Shown: positions 1-8,310, numbered from the stretch's first letter. The stretch is DNA of 64,000 bases from Thermoflavimicrobium dichotomicum (GCF_900114055.1 NZ_FORR01000006.1:1-64000); one strand, 5' to 3'. Notes: generated by a model not told the origin, from the letters alone. Made by a program: numbers and translations.

Positions 1-77
1 AGTGTGGTTATACCTGCCATGCTGATCTGAATGGAGCGATCAATATAGCTAAAGCCATTTCCGGGTTAGTAGCCTAG
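1..77 (+). pseudogene. tnpB: C-terminal end of IS200/IS605-family TnpB (partial at window edge)
   Basis: Reading from base 3, the frame gives a short peptide beginning CGYTCHADLNGAINIAKAI and ending at TAG (75-77). This is the terminal part of the zinc-finger/RuvC-III region of TnpB, the RNA-guided nuclease of IS200/IS605 elements. The upstream part lies outside the window, so I cannot say whether the gene is intact. The sequence just after the stop matches the minus-strand copy near 26.2-26.35 kb, confirming an insertion-sequence origin. Confidence 0.8.
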
Positions 78-79
78 CG

Positions 80-206
80 TACTGGTAACAGGTACGCTGC
101 CCATGTGGGTACATGCGGTCCAGGGCTGTAGAACTACATGGGACGGGGTGATGACACACCCCTGAACTTGGGCGTTGTCCAAAACGGAAACGGACTGCGG
201 ACGCAC
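80..206 (+). ncRNA. TnpB 3' flank: likely omega-RNA/reRNA scaffold, truncated right end
   Basis: The stretch after the tnpB stop is nearly identical to the reverse complement of 26215-26345, including the segment around GGGGTGATGACACACCCC and the segment ending CGGACTGCGGACGC. In IS200/IS605 elements this region at the tnpB 3' end is the guide-RNA scaffold. Similarity stops at about 206, before the end hairpin that the other copy keeps, so the right end here has been lost. The RNA assignment rests on family knowledge, not on transcription data. Confidence 0.45.
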
Positions 207-577
207 AGATTCAAGATTTAATGATCCGCCGTCCTTTGCGCGCATCTGCGCTTCTGGCTCAAAGCGGCCCTGTAATGCTTCTTCACAGGGCGATGTCGGC
301 GAGCCGGGAAAACGAAACGCCGATGACGAGACAGACCCTGGAATGGAAGCAAGATGGTTTTAAAAGATAGAAAATAGGGTACATGATAAACGGATAAGCC
401 AATGGATCTGTAACTATAAAAAATGAATCGTATTTTCGAATAAATGAACAATATCCGTTCATGATCCAGGTTATATTTTTACCATTATTTCTTGGCAAAT
501 CAGCTAAGTTTTGCCATGTTAAAAGCGTACATAACCACATGCGTTATGATAGTAAAATTTAAATATATAAAATCATA
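207..577. other. Intergenic region, no gene recognised
   Basis: About 370 bases lie between the truncated insertion-sequence end and the cobalamin operon promoter. The short open frames here have no ribosome binding sites and overlap each other on both strands. From about 360 the sequence becomes AT-rich, leading into the promoter. Confidence 0.5.
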
Positions 578-606
578 TTGAAAACAATTAATGTATTCGA
601 TATACT
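578..606 (+). promoter_or_regulatory. Sigma-A promoter of the cobalamin operon
   Basis: A -35 box TTGAAA (578-583), a 17-bp spacer and a -10 box TATACT (601-606) stand about 35 bases before the riboswitch. It is the only well-formed promoter in the upstream region and would place the whole aptamer in the leader. Confidence 0.7.
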
Positions 607-639
607 GAACTTGATAGTTTCTTGATAATGAAATAGATG

Positions 640-810
640 GGAAAAGGTGGAGTGGATGCAAATCCATTCCTTAAAAGGGAAGTCCGGTGCAAGTCCGGCG
701 CGGTCCCGCCACTGTAAATGGGGAGTCGGGTCTAGTCACTGTCGAATCGATGGGAAGGCTAGACAAAAGAGCGGCGTTTGACCCATGAGCCAGGAGACCT
801 GCCTTTTCTA
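640..810 (+). promoter_or_regulatory. Cobalamin (B12) riboswitch
   Basis: The leader contains the conserved aptamer blocks in order: a GTCCGGTGCAAGTCCGG hairpin, CGGTCCCGCCACTGTAA (the B12-box region), a GGGAAGG element, and GAGCCAGGAGACCTGCC at 787-803. It precedes a cobalt/cobalamin operon and is followed by an intrinsic terminator at 946-990. This fits transcriptional attenuation by adenosylcobalamin or a related corrinoid. Confidence 0.95.
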
Positions 811-945
811 ACAACACCGCTTGACCTACGAGGATAGGAAGGTGTTACGGACGGTATGAGAGTTTCTCTCATGGTGGGCTTTTCTATGCCAAAAAATGTA
901 GAAAAGCTTTACTTATGAGAGTGTAATAGATTCATATCCGAATGT

Positions 946-990
946 AAACGCTTTCTGCTCGTGGCTGGCGGAAAGCGTTTTTTTATTTTT
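946..990 (+). terminator. Riboswitch-linked intrinsic terminator
   Basis: A perfect 10-bp stem, AAACGCTTTC (946-955) with GAAAGCGTTT (971-980), is followed by a run of T residues and lies 22 bases before the first gene. Its position between aptamer and start codon makes it the likely expression platform. A second hairpin (GCTTTTCTA/TAGAAAAGC, about 882-908) lies between it and the aptamer. Confidence 0.85.
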
Positions 991-1011
991 CATGGGTAAA
1001 GGGGGAAAACC

Positions 1012-1539
1012 ATGCGCATTCAGTGGAGAGTGTGGTTAGGGGTTCTATGTCTGTGTCTGTCAGTGAGTATTCCTGTATGGGCTCATGGAGGGCATGAGCA
1101 TGAAGGCTCGCATCAGGAAAGTCATCCTGTTCCATTGGATCAGGCGATTCCGGATGGAAACCTGGCACAAGTCGAAGTCCCGGTCCAGGCAAGTGAAGGA
1201 AGTTTGGTTCGGGTGCAATTATCAAGCCCACCCAAACAATTTTTCCCTACCACCGATTTTCCCATCGTGGAAGGAACACAGTTGCTGGATGGGACATTTG
1301 CAGTCCACGATGGCAAAGTTCGTTTTCAATACATGTTTCCGATTCGAGGCACTTATCAGCTGAGTGTGGAGGGAGTAGAAGGATCGACACTAAAGAAACA
1401 GGTCATTCCGATTGCTATTGATGAGAATCCGGATGAAGTACGTAACTTGATTCTCTTTATCAGCGGACTTGTCCTGTTGGGGTTGGCATGCGGATTTTTA
1501 TTGACCACCTGGAGGGGACGAGCAGATGAAACGATATAA
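1012..1539 (+). CDS. Secreted/membrane-anchored protein with His-rich amino end, cobalamin operon gene 1
   Basis: The protein has 175 residues and I do not recognise its family. A signal peptide covers about residues 1-24. The predicted mature start is the His-rich stretch HGGHEHEGSHQESH (residues 25-38), a plausible metal-binding segment. A mostly extracytoplasmic beta-type region follows, and a single membrane helix (about 146-167) ends in a short positively charged tail. It is the first gene after the B12 riboswitch and overlaps the next gene by 14 bases. I infer a surface metal-capture component for cobalt; this is not shown by homology. The start ATG follows AAAGGGGGAAAACC. Confidence 0.75.
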   Translation: MRIQWRVWLGVLCLCLSVSIPVWAHGGHEHEGSHQESHPVPLDQAIPDGNLAQVEVPVQASEGSLVRVQLSSPPKQFFPTTDFPIVEGTQLLDGTFAVHDGKVRFQYMFPIRGTYQLSVEGVEGSTLKKQVIPIAIDENPDEVRNLILFISGLVLLGLACGFLLTTWRGRADETI

Positions 1540-2032
1540 ATCCATGCTGTTTACAGTTGTGTTTCTCTGTCTGTTTGCGTCGACTGCTTATGCTGAGAAT
1601 CACTGGGAATGGAAGTTTGACCAAGCAGACGGACAGGCAACGGTAGGAAAAATGGCGCATTTTTCAGGCAGGCTTTTGCAAAATGGACAAGCCCCTCAGC
1701 AACCATTGGATATCGTCATAACTGCTTTCAGTAAAGAAACAGGCGCTATTATTTTTCAAACCAAAACGTTGTCAAAAACAGGTGCTTTCCAATTTCTGTT
1801 CCAGTTTTATGACGGCTCCCCACATCAAATTCGTCTGGAAGCTTTTTACCATGGACAAAATCAGGCGATTGCCAGTGTGGTCAAGGAAGTTGAAGTGACA
1901 GCCATTGAGCCACCTATGGATACAAAGATCAAAAGCTTCCTATTCTTCATGCTAGTCGTATTTTTTGCAATGATGGCAGGGGTTGCGCTGGCTAAATGGA
2001 GACAAAAACGATGGGTAAACAAAATGGCATAA
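1526..2032 (+). CDS. Membrane-anchored extracytoplasmic protein, cobalamin operon gene 2
   Basis: The 168-residue product has the same layout as gene 1: a signal peptide (about 1-23, cleavage after AYA), an extracytoplasmic domain of about 110 residues that looks like an all-beta carrier or Ig-like fold, one membrane helix (about 137-156) and a basic cytoplasmic tail. It has no His-rich stretch. The start overlaps the end of gene 1 and is preceded by GGAGGGGACG. The shared topology suggests the two proteins pair at the membrane, perhaps with the CbtB-like protein encoded next. Family unknown; function inferred only from position. Confidence 0.75.
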   Translation: MKRYKSMLFTVVFLCLFASTAYAENHWEWKFDQADGQATVGKMAHFSGRLLQNGQAPQQPLDIVITAFSKETGAIIFQTKTLSKTGAFQFLFQFYDGSPHQIRLEAFYHGQNQAIASVVKEVEVTAIEPPMDTKIKSFLFFMLVVFFAMMAGVALAKWRQKRWVNKMA

Positions 2033-2054
2033 GCCTGAAAAGGAGGAAACAAGC

Positions 2055-2258
2055 ATGGCCTATCATTTTCCACATGAAAAAAAGCATGAACAGAAAAAAG
2101 TGAAAAAACATCTCTTTCGTTCTTTGCCAATCCAGTTGGGGGCGGTCCTGGTCATGATCGGTGTTATTCTCTATACGCTCCTGTTTTCCAATATACCTGC
2201 TTTCCATGATGCAACCCATGAATTAAGGCATGCACTGATGTTCATTCCGTGCCATTAG
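2055..2258 (+). CDS. cbtB: CbtB-like small membrane protein (putative cobalt transporter subunit)
   Basis: This 67-residue protein has a Lys/His-rich cytoplasmic amino end, one membrane helix (about 25-45) and a carboxyl tail with HDATHELRHA and final PCH. CbtB proteins are about 60 residues with one helix and a His-containing tail of this kind ending in PCH, and are predicted cobalt-transport subunits under B12 riboswitches. Here no CbtA-like partner is visible, which is odd. A strong AAAAGGAGGAAAC site precedes the ATG. The assignment rests on motif, size and context. Confidence 0.65.
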   Translation: MAYHFPHEKKHEQKKVKKHLFRSLPIQLGAVLVMIGVILYTLLFSNIPAFHDATHELRHALMFIPCH

Positions 2259-2272
2259 AAGGAAGGATGGGA

Positions 2273-2803
2273 ATGAAAGAAGCATGGTTATTGAAACTGC
2301 ATGCCCGGCTGCTGTGCTGGCTGGCTGATCGACGAGATGTACAGGCACTGACCTGGCATATGGAGTATGTGACACGAATGTTGGAAAGACAATCAGCCGA
2401 TCCCTATCCTTTCCTTTGCAAATGGGCACACGCAAAGCACTGGATTTTGCGCTTTATGGCTGGACGAGAATGTCCGCGCTGTTACCAGAAGCAGGCGGAA
2501 GAAGTAAAACGGCTGTTATACCAGTTGGCGAAAGATTCGGATTTTCGGGTACGGGAAGGGGTGGCCTGGGGAGGACTGGCAATTCTGCGAACGGACTTTG
2601 CTTCGGGGTGGCAATGGCTATCCCGTTGGTCGCAAGATGAAGTCCCTGAAGTGCGCCAGACGTTGGCCATGATATTACTTCCCTTTGTACGGGAACAGTC
2701 ACTTCCAGCGTATACAGAAAAGATCGTTCAACAAATACGTACCGATCAACATAAAATCGTGCGCATGATTACAACACGCTGGGAAACAAAGAGCTACGTT
2801 TAA
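2273..2803 (+). CDS. HEAT-like helical protein of unknown function, cobalamin operon gene 4
   Basis: The product is about 176 residues, soluble, rich in Trp, Arg and Leu, and built of helices resembling HEAT/Armadillo repeats (for example around RVREGVAWGGLAIL and EVRQTLAMILLPF). It has a CPRC motif near residue 70. I chose ATG 2273 because GAAGGAAGG sits 6 bases upstream; an in-frame ATG at 2267 and one at 2249 are less well placed. No signal peptide is visible. It lies between the CbtB-like gene and the AAA+ gene and may be an adaptor for that ATPase; this is inference. Confidence 0.7.
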   Translation: MKEAWLLKLHARLLCWLADRRDVQALTWHMEYVTRMLERQSADPYPFLCKWAHAKHWILRFMAGRECPRCYQKQAEEVKRLLYQLAKDSDFRVREGVAWGGLAILRTDFASGWQWLSRWSQDEVPEVRQTLAMILLPFVREQSLPAYTEKIVQQIRTDQHKIVRMITTRWETKSYV

Positions 2804-2851
2804 GTCCTTTTCCCATTTTGTCTGAATGTCTGTTGGAAAGGGGAGGAGGAT

Positions 2852-4123
2852 GTGGCAAACGGTGTCTTACTGCAAGAGCAGAAAACAGAGCCAAACACCT
2901 CCTGGCAAACAACGGAAGAGATTCCCATTCCTGCAAGATTGATCGATCAAGTGATCGGTCAGGATCGCGCGGTTGAGATTGTTCGCCGTGCGGCACGAGC
3001 CAGACGATCGGTTCTCTTGATCGGTGAACCCGGAACAGGGAAAAGCATGCTGGGACGGGCCATGATCGAATGGATGCCACCTGTCGAGCAAGAAGATGTA
3101 CTGATTTATCCTGGTCAGCAGGATCGTCATATCTTGCAGGTAAAAACGGTGCCAGCCGGACAGGGAAAGCGGATGCTAGAGCAATTCGAACGGAAACAGC
3201 AACAAGAGCGTTGGGCTTCCCTGTTTCTCTTTGGCATGTTTGTTTTGACGGTATTGACGGTCACAGGGTATCTGGCATGGACACGCAATCAGGTTTCTTA
3301 CTTTACTTTCGGTTTGGTCGTTCTGTTTTTCGGATCCTGGCTGGTTAGCAGAAGCAGATCCATGCCTTCCCTTGAAGCTCCTAAACTGTTAGTGGCTAGC
3401 TCCAGTAGCTCCAGCGTGCCGTTTATTGATGCGACTGGTTGGCATGCAGGGGGACTATTGGGAGATGTCCGCCATGACCCCTATCAATCGGGAAATCTGG
3501 CCACTGCTCCTCATCATTTGGTCGAGCCGGGGGCTATTCATCTGGCGCATGGTGGGGTGCTTTTTATCGATGAAGTAGCAACGCTCGATATAGATACACA
3601 GCAGCGGCTGCTCACGGCTTTACAGGAAAAAGAGCTGTCGATTACCGGGAGAAATGCGGGATCGAGCGGTACTATGGTACGAACAGAGCCGGTTCCTTGC
3701 GACTTTGTACTCGTTCTGGCAGGAAACGTCCCCGATTTGGACAAGTTGCATCCCGCACTTCGCTCCCGAATTCGCGGGTATGGATATGAGGTGGTTATGG
3801 CGGATGTGATGGAAGACAACGCAGAAAACCGTGAAAAGTTGGCGCGTTTTGTCGCACAGGAAGTGGCAAAAGATGGATACATTCCCCATTTTACTCGTGA
3901 AGCGGTTGAATTGGTCATACAGCAAGCCAGGCTGTGGGCTGGACGAGATGGAAAGCTGTCCACCCGTTTTCGTGAATTGGGGGGACTCGTGCGGGCTGCA
4001 GGGGATATAGCTGTCGACCAAGGGGAGAGTTTGGTTCTTCCTGTTCATGTTTTGCAAGCGATGGAAATGGTTCGTCCAGCAGAAGAGCAAATCGAGGAGA
4101 GAAAGGGAGAAATAGGGCGATGA
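2852..4123 (+). CDS. Membrane-anchored LonB-like AAA+ ATPase lacking the Lon protease domain
   Basis: The 423-residue protein starts at GTG after GGGGAGGAGGAT. Its AAA+ core closely resembles archaeal-type LonB: Walker A GEPGTGKS (58-65), two membrane helices inserted between Walker A and B (about 122-141 and 150-166), the block [18 protein letters not shown] (193-210), Walker B VLFIDE (236-241), sensor-1 Asn292, Arg fingers near 305-307 and sensor-2 STRFRELGG (370-378). The S16 protease domain with its Ser/Lys dyad is entirely absent; the protein ends soon after the lid. The stop overlaps the cbiH60 ATG. It therefore likely remodels rather than degrades a membrane or corrin-pathway partner. 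Function unknown. Confidence 0.85.
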   Translation: MANGVLLQEQKTEPNTSWQTTEEIPIPARLIDQVIGQDRAVEIVRRAARARRSVLLIGEPGTGKSMLGRAMIEWMPPVEQEDVLIYPGQQDRHILQVKTVPAGQGKRMLEQFERKQQQERWASLFLFGMFVLTVLTVTGYLAWTRNQVSYFTFGLVVLFFGSWLVSRSRSMPSLEAPKLLVASSSSSSVPFIDATGWHAGGLLGDVRHDPYQSGNLATAPHHLVEPGAIHLAHGGVLFIDEVATLDIDTQQRLLTALQEKELSITGRNAGSSGTMVRTEPVPCDFVLVLAGNVPDLDKLHPALRSRIRGYGYEVVMADVMEDNAENREKLARFVAQEVAKDGYIPHFTREAVELVIQQARLWAGRDGKLSTRFRELGGLVRAAGDIAVDQGESLVLPVHVLQAMEMVRPAEEQIEERKGEIGR

Positions 4124-5769
4124 AAAAAGGAAAACTCTTGATCATTGGCTTTGGGCCGGGAAGTTTCGAGCATATGACAGAGCGTGCGCGTCAAGCGATT
4201 CAGGAAAGCGATGTCATTGTCGGTTACAACACCTATGTCGATATCATTCGTCATCTGTTGACGGAGCAGGAGATTGTCCGCACAGGGATGACGGAGGAAG
4301 TGAGTCGTGCACAGGAAGCGGTGCGATTGGCGGAGTCAGGGAAAAAAGTGGCCGTCATTTCCAGCGGAGATGCGGGTGTATATGGCATGGCAGGACTCGT
4401 TTATGAGGTGCTGGCCGAAAAGGGATGGCGGCCAGATACAGGGGTCGAGGTGGAAGTGATCCCAGGCATTTCCGCTATCAACTCTTGTGCTTCCCTGCTG
4501 GGGGCACCGGTCATGCATGATGCCTGTACCATCAGTCTAAGCGATCATTTGACGCCTTGGGAAACCATTGCCCTGCGAATCGAAGCGGCGGCACAAGCCG
4601 ATTTTGTCATCGCCTTATACAATCCACGCAGTGGCAGGCGCACTCGACAAATTGTAGAGACACAGAAGATTTTGCTGAAATATCGTTCACCCGATACACC
4701 GGTTGGGCTTGTAAAGAGTGCGTATCGTGAACGCCAGCATGTCGTATTGACCACACTGGAAAAGATGCTGCAACATGAGATCGGCATGTTGACAACAGTG
4801 ATCATCGGAAATTCCAGTACGTTTGTTTATGAGGGACTGATGATTACCCCACGGGGTTATCAGCGCAAATATACCTTGGATCGTGTCGAGCAGGATCTCA
4901 AGCCGCATGAACGCTTGAAAACAGAAGCAGAGCCCTGGTCGTTAAACGCATTGGAACAAGCCAGGGAAAAGCCAAAGGATCAATCTGAGTCGACAACCGT
5001 ATCACGAACCGAAACGGACACTCATCCGGCAGCATTGGCGGAAGAAGCATTAGCCGTGTTGCAAGCACAGGGAGTTATACAAACGTCCGGCCAGGCTGGT
5101 GAAACGTTTAAAAAACCGGTCTCCATTTTCGAGGTAGCCGTGTCTCCAGGAGTGGCGAATAAGAAATTTTCTCCCGAACAGTTACTCTTGATTGCCGAAG
5201 TGGCCGGTGAAAAGGGTGAGATCGAATACACGCCCCATCATCAGCTGATATTGCGTGTACCAACCGATGATCCAAACCCGATGGTCGAACAACTTACAGC
5301 ATCAGGACTTTTACTCAGCCCGATTGGCGATGTGGTTCAGGTAAAAGCTTGTGATTTTTGTGATGGGGATAAGGGAGAAGGCATTCCCTATGCGGAGGAG
5401 TTGCATCGCCGCCTGGAAGGGATGGCTGTGCCAAAAGAATTGAAAGTGGGATTTAATGGATGTGCCATGGCTTGTTATGGAGCGGTGACCGAGGATATCG
5501 GGATTGTTTATCGTCGGGGAACTTTTGATCTGTTCATGGGCGGAAAGAAAATCGGCCGCAATGCACATCCTGCACAACGTGTGGCGGAAGGGTTATCGCC
5601 AGAACAGTTAATAGAAGCAGTTGAAAAAGTGGTCAAGGCGTATGTGCAACAGGCACAACCCAATGAACGTTTTCACAAGTTTTTCAAACGAGTCAAGGAA
5701 GTGGCAGGCTTTCGTTATCAAGAAGAAGTGAAGCCAGTCGTACCAGAGTTGGCTTGTGGAGACTCATGA
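4120..5769 (+). CDS. cbiH60: CbiH60: cobalt-factor III C17-methyltransferase fused to an Fe-S nitrite/sulfite-reductase-like domain
   Basis: The 549-residue fusion has an amino-terminal SAM-dependent tetrapyrrole methylase domain (about 1-245; [11 protein letters not shown] near the start, GDAGVYGMA) that methylates C17 and contracts the ring of cobalt-factor III. A low-complexity linker (about 270-320) leads to a ferredoxin-like half domain and siroheme/4Fe-4S-type region with Cys411, Cys414, Cys448 and Cys452. CbiH60 of this architecture is known from B. megaterium. The ATG overlaps the AAA+ stop by 4 bases, indicating translational coupling. A 240-bp gap follows. Confidence 0.93.
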   Translation: MKKGKLLIIGFGPGSFEHMTERARQAIQESDVIVGYNTYVDIIRHLLTEQEIVRTGMTEEVSRAQEAVRLAESGKKVAVISSGDAGVYGMAGLVYEVLAEKGWRPDTGVEVEVIPGISAINSCASLLGAPVMHDACTISLSDHLTPWETIALRIEAAAQADFVIALYNPRSGRRTRQIVETQKILLKYRSPDTPVGLVKSAYRERQHVVLTTLEKMLQHEIGMLTTVIIGNSSTFVYEGLMITPRGYQRKYTLDRVEQDLKPHERLKTEAEPWSLNALEQAREKPKDQSESTTVSRTETDTHPAALAEEALAVLQAQGVIQTSGQAGETFKKPVSIFEVAVSPGVANKKFSPEQLLLIAEVAGEKGEIEYTPHHQLILRVPTDDPNPMVEQLTASGLLLSPIGDVVQVKACDFCDGDKGEGIPYAEELHRRLEGMAVPKELKVGFNGCAMACYGAVTEDIGIVYRRGTFDLFMGGKKIGRNAHPAQRVAEGLSPEQLIEAVEKVVKAYVQQAQPNERFHKFFKRVKEVAGFRYQEEVKPVVPELACGDS

Positions 5770-6010
5770 ATGAGGTTACCTGATAAATCAGGGGTCTTTT
5801 TGGAACGAAACGGAAAACACAGGTCTTAAAAACGCAGGCAATTTCTACTGAAGCGGCAGTGTATTTTGCCCGTTTCTCTCGCTTCCGGCTCGGAGCGAAT
5901 ACTTCCTTGCAAGTCGTTATCGGACGAGTTGGAAAAACGGAGCGGGTTTTTGAAATGGCTTTTAACAAGCTTAAGAGTATGCAACCAACAGCATAGAGGG
6001 GGAAGCCGGT
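5770..6010 (+). repeat. Intergenic gap carrying one copy of a dispersed repeat
   Basis: This is one of only two large gaps in the operon. The segment 5898-5964 (containing CTTCCTTGCA, GGAAAAACGGAGCGGG and TGAAATGGCTTTTA) recurs in inverted orientation at 15184-15280 in the other gap. No gene is visible. The repeat may be a REP-like or MITE-like sequence. Confidence 0.5.
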
Positions 6011-6856
6011 TTGGAGGCGATTTTATTTGTGGGACATGGGAGCAAGGATCCGGAAGGAAACGAGGAATTAAAGCAATTTACCCAGCGGATGGCGGCACAA
6101 CTGGATGCAGAGATGGTGGAAACGTGCTTTTTGGAATTTGCTTCGCCCGATATTCCAGAAGGGATTGATATTTGCGTCGCACGTGGAGCGAAGAAAATCA
6201 CCCTGGTACCGATGATGCTATTTGCCGCTGGTCATGCCAAAGTGCATATTCCTTTTGCCATTTATGAAGCCAAGGAAAAATATCCGGATATAGAGTTTAC
6301 GTATAAACGGGCGATCGAAGTGGATGAAGTGGTGCTTGAGATTATGAAAAAACGCCTGAGAGAGATCCAGCCGCAAATCCATAAAGATACAGCCGTTTTG
6401 GTCGTTGGACGTGGCTCCAGTGATAAATATGCCAACAGTGATTTATATAAAGTGGCTCGTCTCTTTTGGGAAGAAACCGATGTCCGATGGGTAGAAGTCG
6501 CTTTCATGGGAGTGACGGAACCATTATTTCATGAAGGAATGGAGCGCTGCATTCGTCTCGGTGCCAAAAAGATTATTGTTTTGCCTTATTTTCTCTTTAC
6601 TGGCGTTCTGATCAAGCGGATGGAACGGTTTACCAAGGAGTTTCAGGAGAAATATCCCCATATTCAGATGGCGATGTCCGCGTATTTGGGCATGGATGAT
6701 GAGCTCATGCCGGTTTTTGAGCAGCGCTTGCGTGAAGAAAATCCCGGTGAGGGCTGGACATGGGAAAAGCTGGCGGAACAAGCTCTAGCCCAGGGATTGG
6801 ATCATCACCACCATCATCATCACGATCATCATCATGATCATCACCATCATCACTAG
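6011..6856 (+). CDS. cbiX: Sirohydrochlorin cobaltochelatase CbiX (long form) with poly-His tail
   Basis: The 281-residue ATP-independent class II chelatase inserts cobalt into sirohydrochlorin, the step that defines the early-cobalt route. Two tandem CbiX/SirB-like halves are visible: FVGHGSKDPEGNEE at the start with the metal-binding His9, and VVGRGSSDKYAN in the second half. The last 17 residues are thirteen or more His with interspersed Asp, a likely metal reservoir; the C-terminal Cys cluster of some long CbiX proteins is absent. The start is TTG after AGAGGGGGAAG, 7 bases away. Confidence 0.93.
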   Translation: MEAILFVGHGSKDPEGNEELKQFTQRMAAQLDAEMVETCFLEFASPDIPEGIDICVARGAKKITLVPMMLFAAGHAKVHIPFAIYEAKEKYPDIEFTYKRAIEVDEVVLEIMKKRLREIQPQIHKDTAVLVVGRGSSDKYANSDLYKVARLFWEETDVRWVEVAFMGVTEPLFHEGMERCIRLGAKKIIVLPYFLFTGVLIKRMERFTKEFQEKYPHIQMAMSAYLGMDDELMPVFEQRLREENPGEGWTWEKLAEQALAQGLDHHHHHHHDHHHDHHHHH

Positions 6857-6873
6857 AAGTAGAAAGGGACGAG

Positions 6874-7668
6874 ATGGTCATGCTCTTATTTTTGGCAGGA
6901 ACCAGTGATGCAAGGGAGCTGGCAATTCGGATCAAACAGGTTGGCGTTCCACTCTTGGCTTCAGTGGTAAGTGACAGTGCGGCGAAAAGCCTGCAGGAAG
7001 TGGATATTCCTGTCCGGGTCGGTCGTCTGACAGAGGAGCAGATGATGGAGTTGATTCGGGAACAGAAATTGAACACGGTCGTCGATGCAAGCCATCCGTT
7101 TGCCGAAGAGGCATCGAAAAATGCGATGGCCGCTGCTCAAGCTTGTGGCATCCCATACATTCGCTATGAACGGCCAGGTTGGGGCTATCACCAGGATCCT
7201 CGGATTCAGGTAGTGTCTTCCTATCAAGAAGCGGCAGAAGCAGCCGCCCGCAAAAAAGGCGTCATCATGTTGACGACAGGAAGCAAAACGCTGGAGATTT
7301 TTGCGAAAAGGTTATTGTCTGAGCCTGACATTCGTTTAATTGCCCGCATGTTGCCTCGGGTTGAAAACATGAAAAAATGTCAGGAGCTGGGCATTGAGCA
7401 GAAAAATATCGTTGCCATGCAAGGGCCGTTTGGTAAAGAGCTGAATCAGGCGCTGTATCGCCATTATGGCGTTACCACCGTGATTACCAAAGAAAGCGGC
7501 AAGGTGGGTTCTGTCGATGAAAAAGTGGAGGCCGCTTTGGAAATGGACATCCATGTGATTTTGATTTCACGCCCGAAGCTGGACTATGGTCTCGTTTTTT
7601 CAGACATGGAACAAGTGGTTCAACATCTAATTGGAAAGGAAGAGGAAGATGGCCGATCAACCTTTTAA
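6874..7668 (+). CDS. cbiJ: Cobalt-precorrin-6A reductase
   Basis: The 264-residue protein reduces the macrocycle of cobalt-precorrin-6A to 6B with NADH/NADPH. It begins with the Rossmann-like LFLAGTSDARELA typical of CbiJ/CobK and contains VVDASHPFAEEASKNAM, another family hallmark. Length matches the family. A second possible start is ATG 6880. The 3' end overlaps cbiC by 20 bases, so the pair is probably co-translated. Confidence 0.93.
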   Translation: MVMLLFLAGTSDARELAIRIKQVGVPLLASVVSDSAAKSLQEVDIPVRVGRLTEEQMMELIREQKLNTVVDASHPFAEEASKNAMAAAQACGIPYIRYERPGWGYHQDPRIQVVSSYQEAAEAAARKKGVIMLTTGSKTLEIFAKRLLSEPDIRLIARMLPRVENMKKCQELGIEQKNIVAMQGPFGKELNQALYRHYGVTTVITKESGKVGSVDEKVEAALEMDIHVILISRPKLDYGLVFSDMEQVVQHLIGKEEEDGRSTF

Positions 7669-8302
7669 ACCCGTTACAACGGTACCGCATCAAATTGAAA
7701 GCCTGAGCTTTGACATCATTAAAGAGGAATTGGGAGAGCACCCCTTTACAGAAGAACAGTTTCCTGTCGTACAGCGGGTGATCCATGCTTCCGCTGACTT
7801 TGAACTGGGACGGAGCCTGATTTTCCATCCCAAAGCGATTCAGGCCGGGATCGAAGCGATTCGGAGCGGTAAACCCGTTGTCGCTGATGTGCAAATGGTC
7901 CAGGTCGGCATCAGCAAACCACGTCTTAATAAGTTTGGCGGGGATGTTCATGTCTATATTTCGGATCCTGATGTGGTCGAAGAAGCCAAACGTTTGGGAA
8001 CAACACGTGCGATTGTCTCCATGCGTAAAGCGGTAAGAGAAGCAGAAGGCGGCATTTTTGCGATTGGAAATGCTCCAACAGCATTATTGGAATTGATTCG
8101 GCTTGTTCGGGAAGGAGTTGCCAAACCGGGGTTAATTGTAGGAGTACCTGTCGGTTTTGTTTCAGCCGCTGAATCCAAAGAGGAATTGACCAAGCTGGAT
8201 GTCCCGTTTATTACCAATCGCGGCCGCAAAGGAGGAAGTCCTGCAGCTGTGGCGATTGTCAATGCTTTATTCCTATTGGCTGAACGCTTGGATCAATCCT
8301 GA
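7649..8302 (+). CDS. cbiC: Cobalt-precorrin-8 methylmutase
   Basis: The enzyme moves the C11 methyl group to C12, giving cobyrinic acid. I take ATG 7649 (217 residues, MADQPF...) because AAAGGAAGAGGA lies directly upstream; an in-frame TTG at 7631 would include that site. The conserved RVIHASADFELG with the catalytic His, and the IGNAPTALLEL and PVGFVSAAESKE blocks, are all present. It overlaps cbiJ, and cbiD follows after 8 bases. Confidence 0.93.
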   Translation: MADQPFKPVTTVPHQIESLSFDIIKEELGEHPFTEEQFPVVQRVIHASADFELGRSLIFHPKAIQAGIEAIRSGKPVVADVQMVQVGISKPRLNKFGGDVHVYISDPDVVEEAKRLGTTRAIVSMRKAVREAEGGIFAIGNAPTALLELIRLVREGVAKPGLIVGVPVGFVSAAESKEELTKLDVPFITNRGRKGGSPAAVAIVNALFLLAERLDQS

Positions 8303-8310
8303 GGGGATGA

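Noticed and set aside
175-540. Overlapping short frames on both strands near the insertion-sequence end
   Set aside because: No ribosome binding sites, mutual overlap, and the first part is insertion-sequence end sequence.
6805-6856. Poly-His tail of CbiX as a cloning-tag artefact
   Set aside because: The His codons are mixed, Asp residues interrupt the run, and the gene sits in a natural operon; His-rich CbiX proteins are known.
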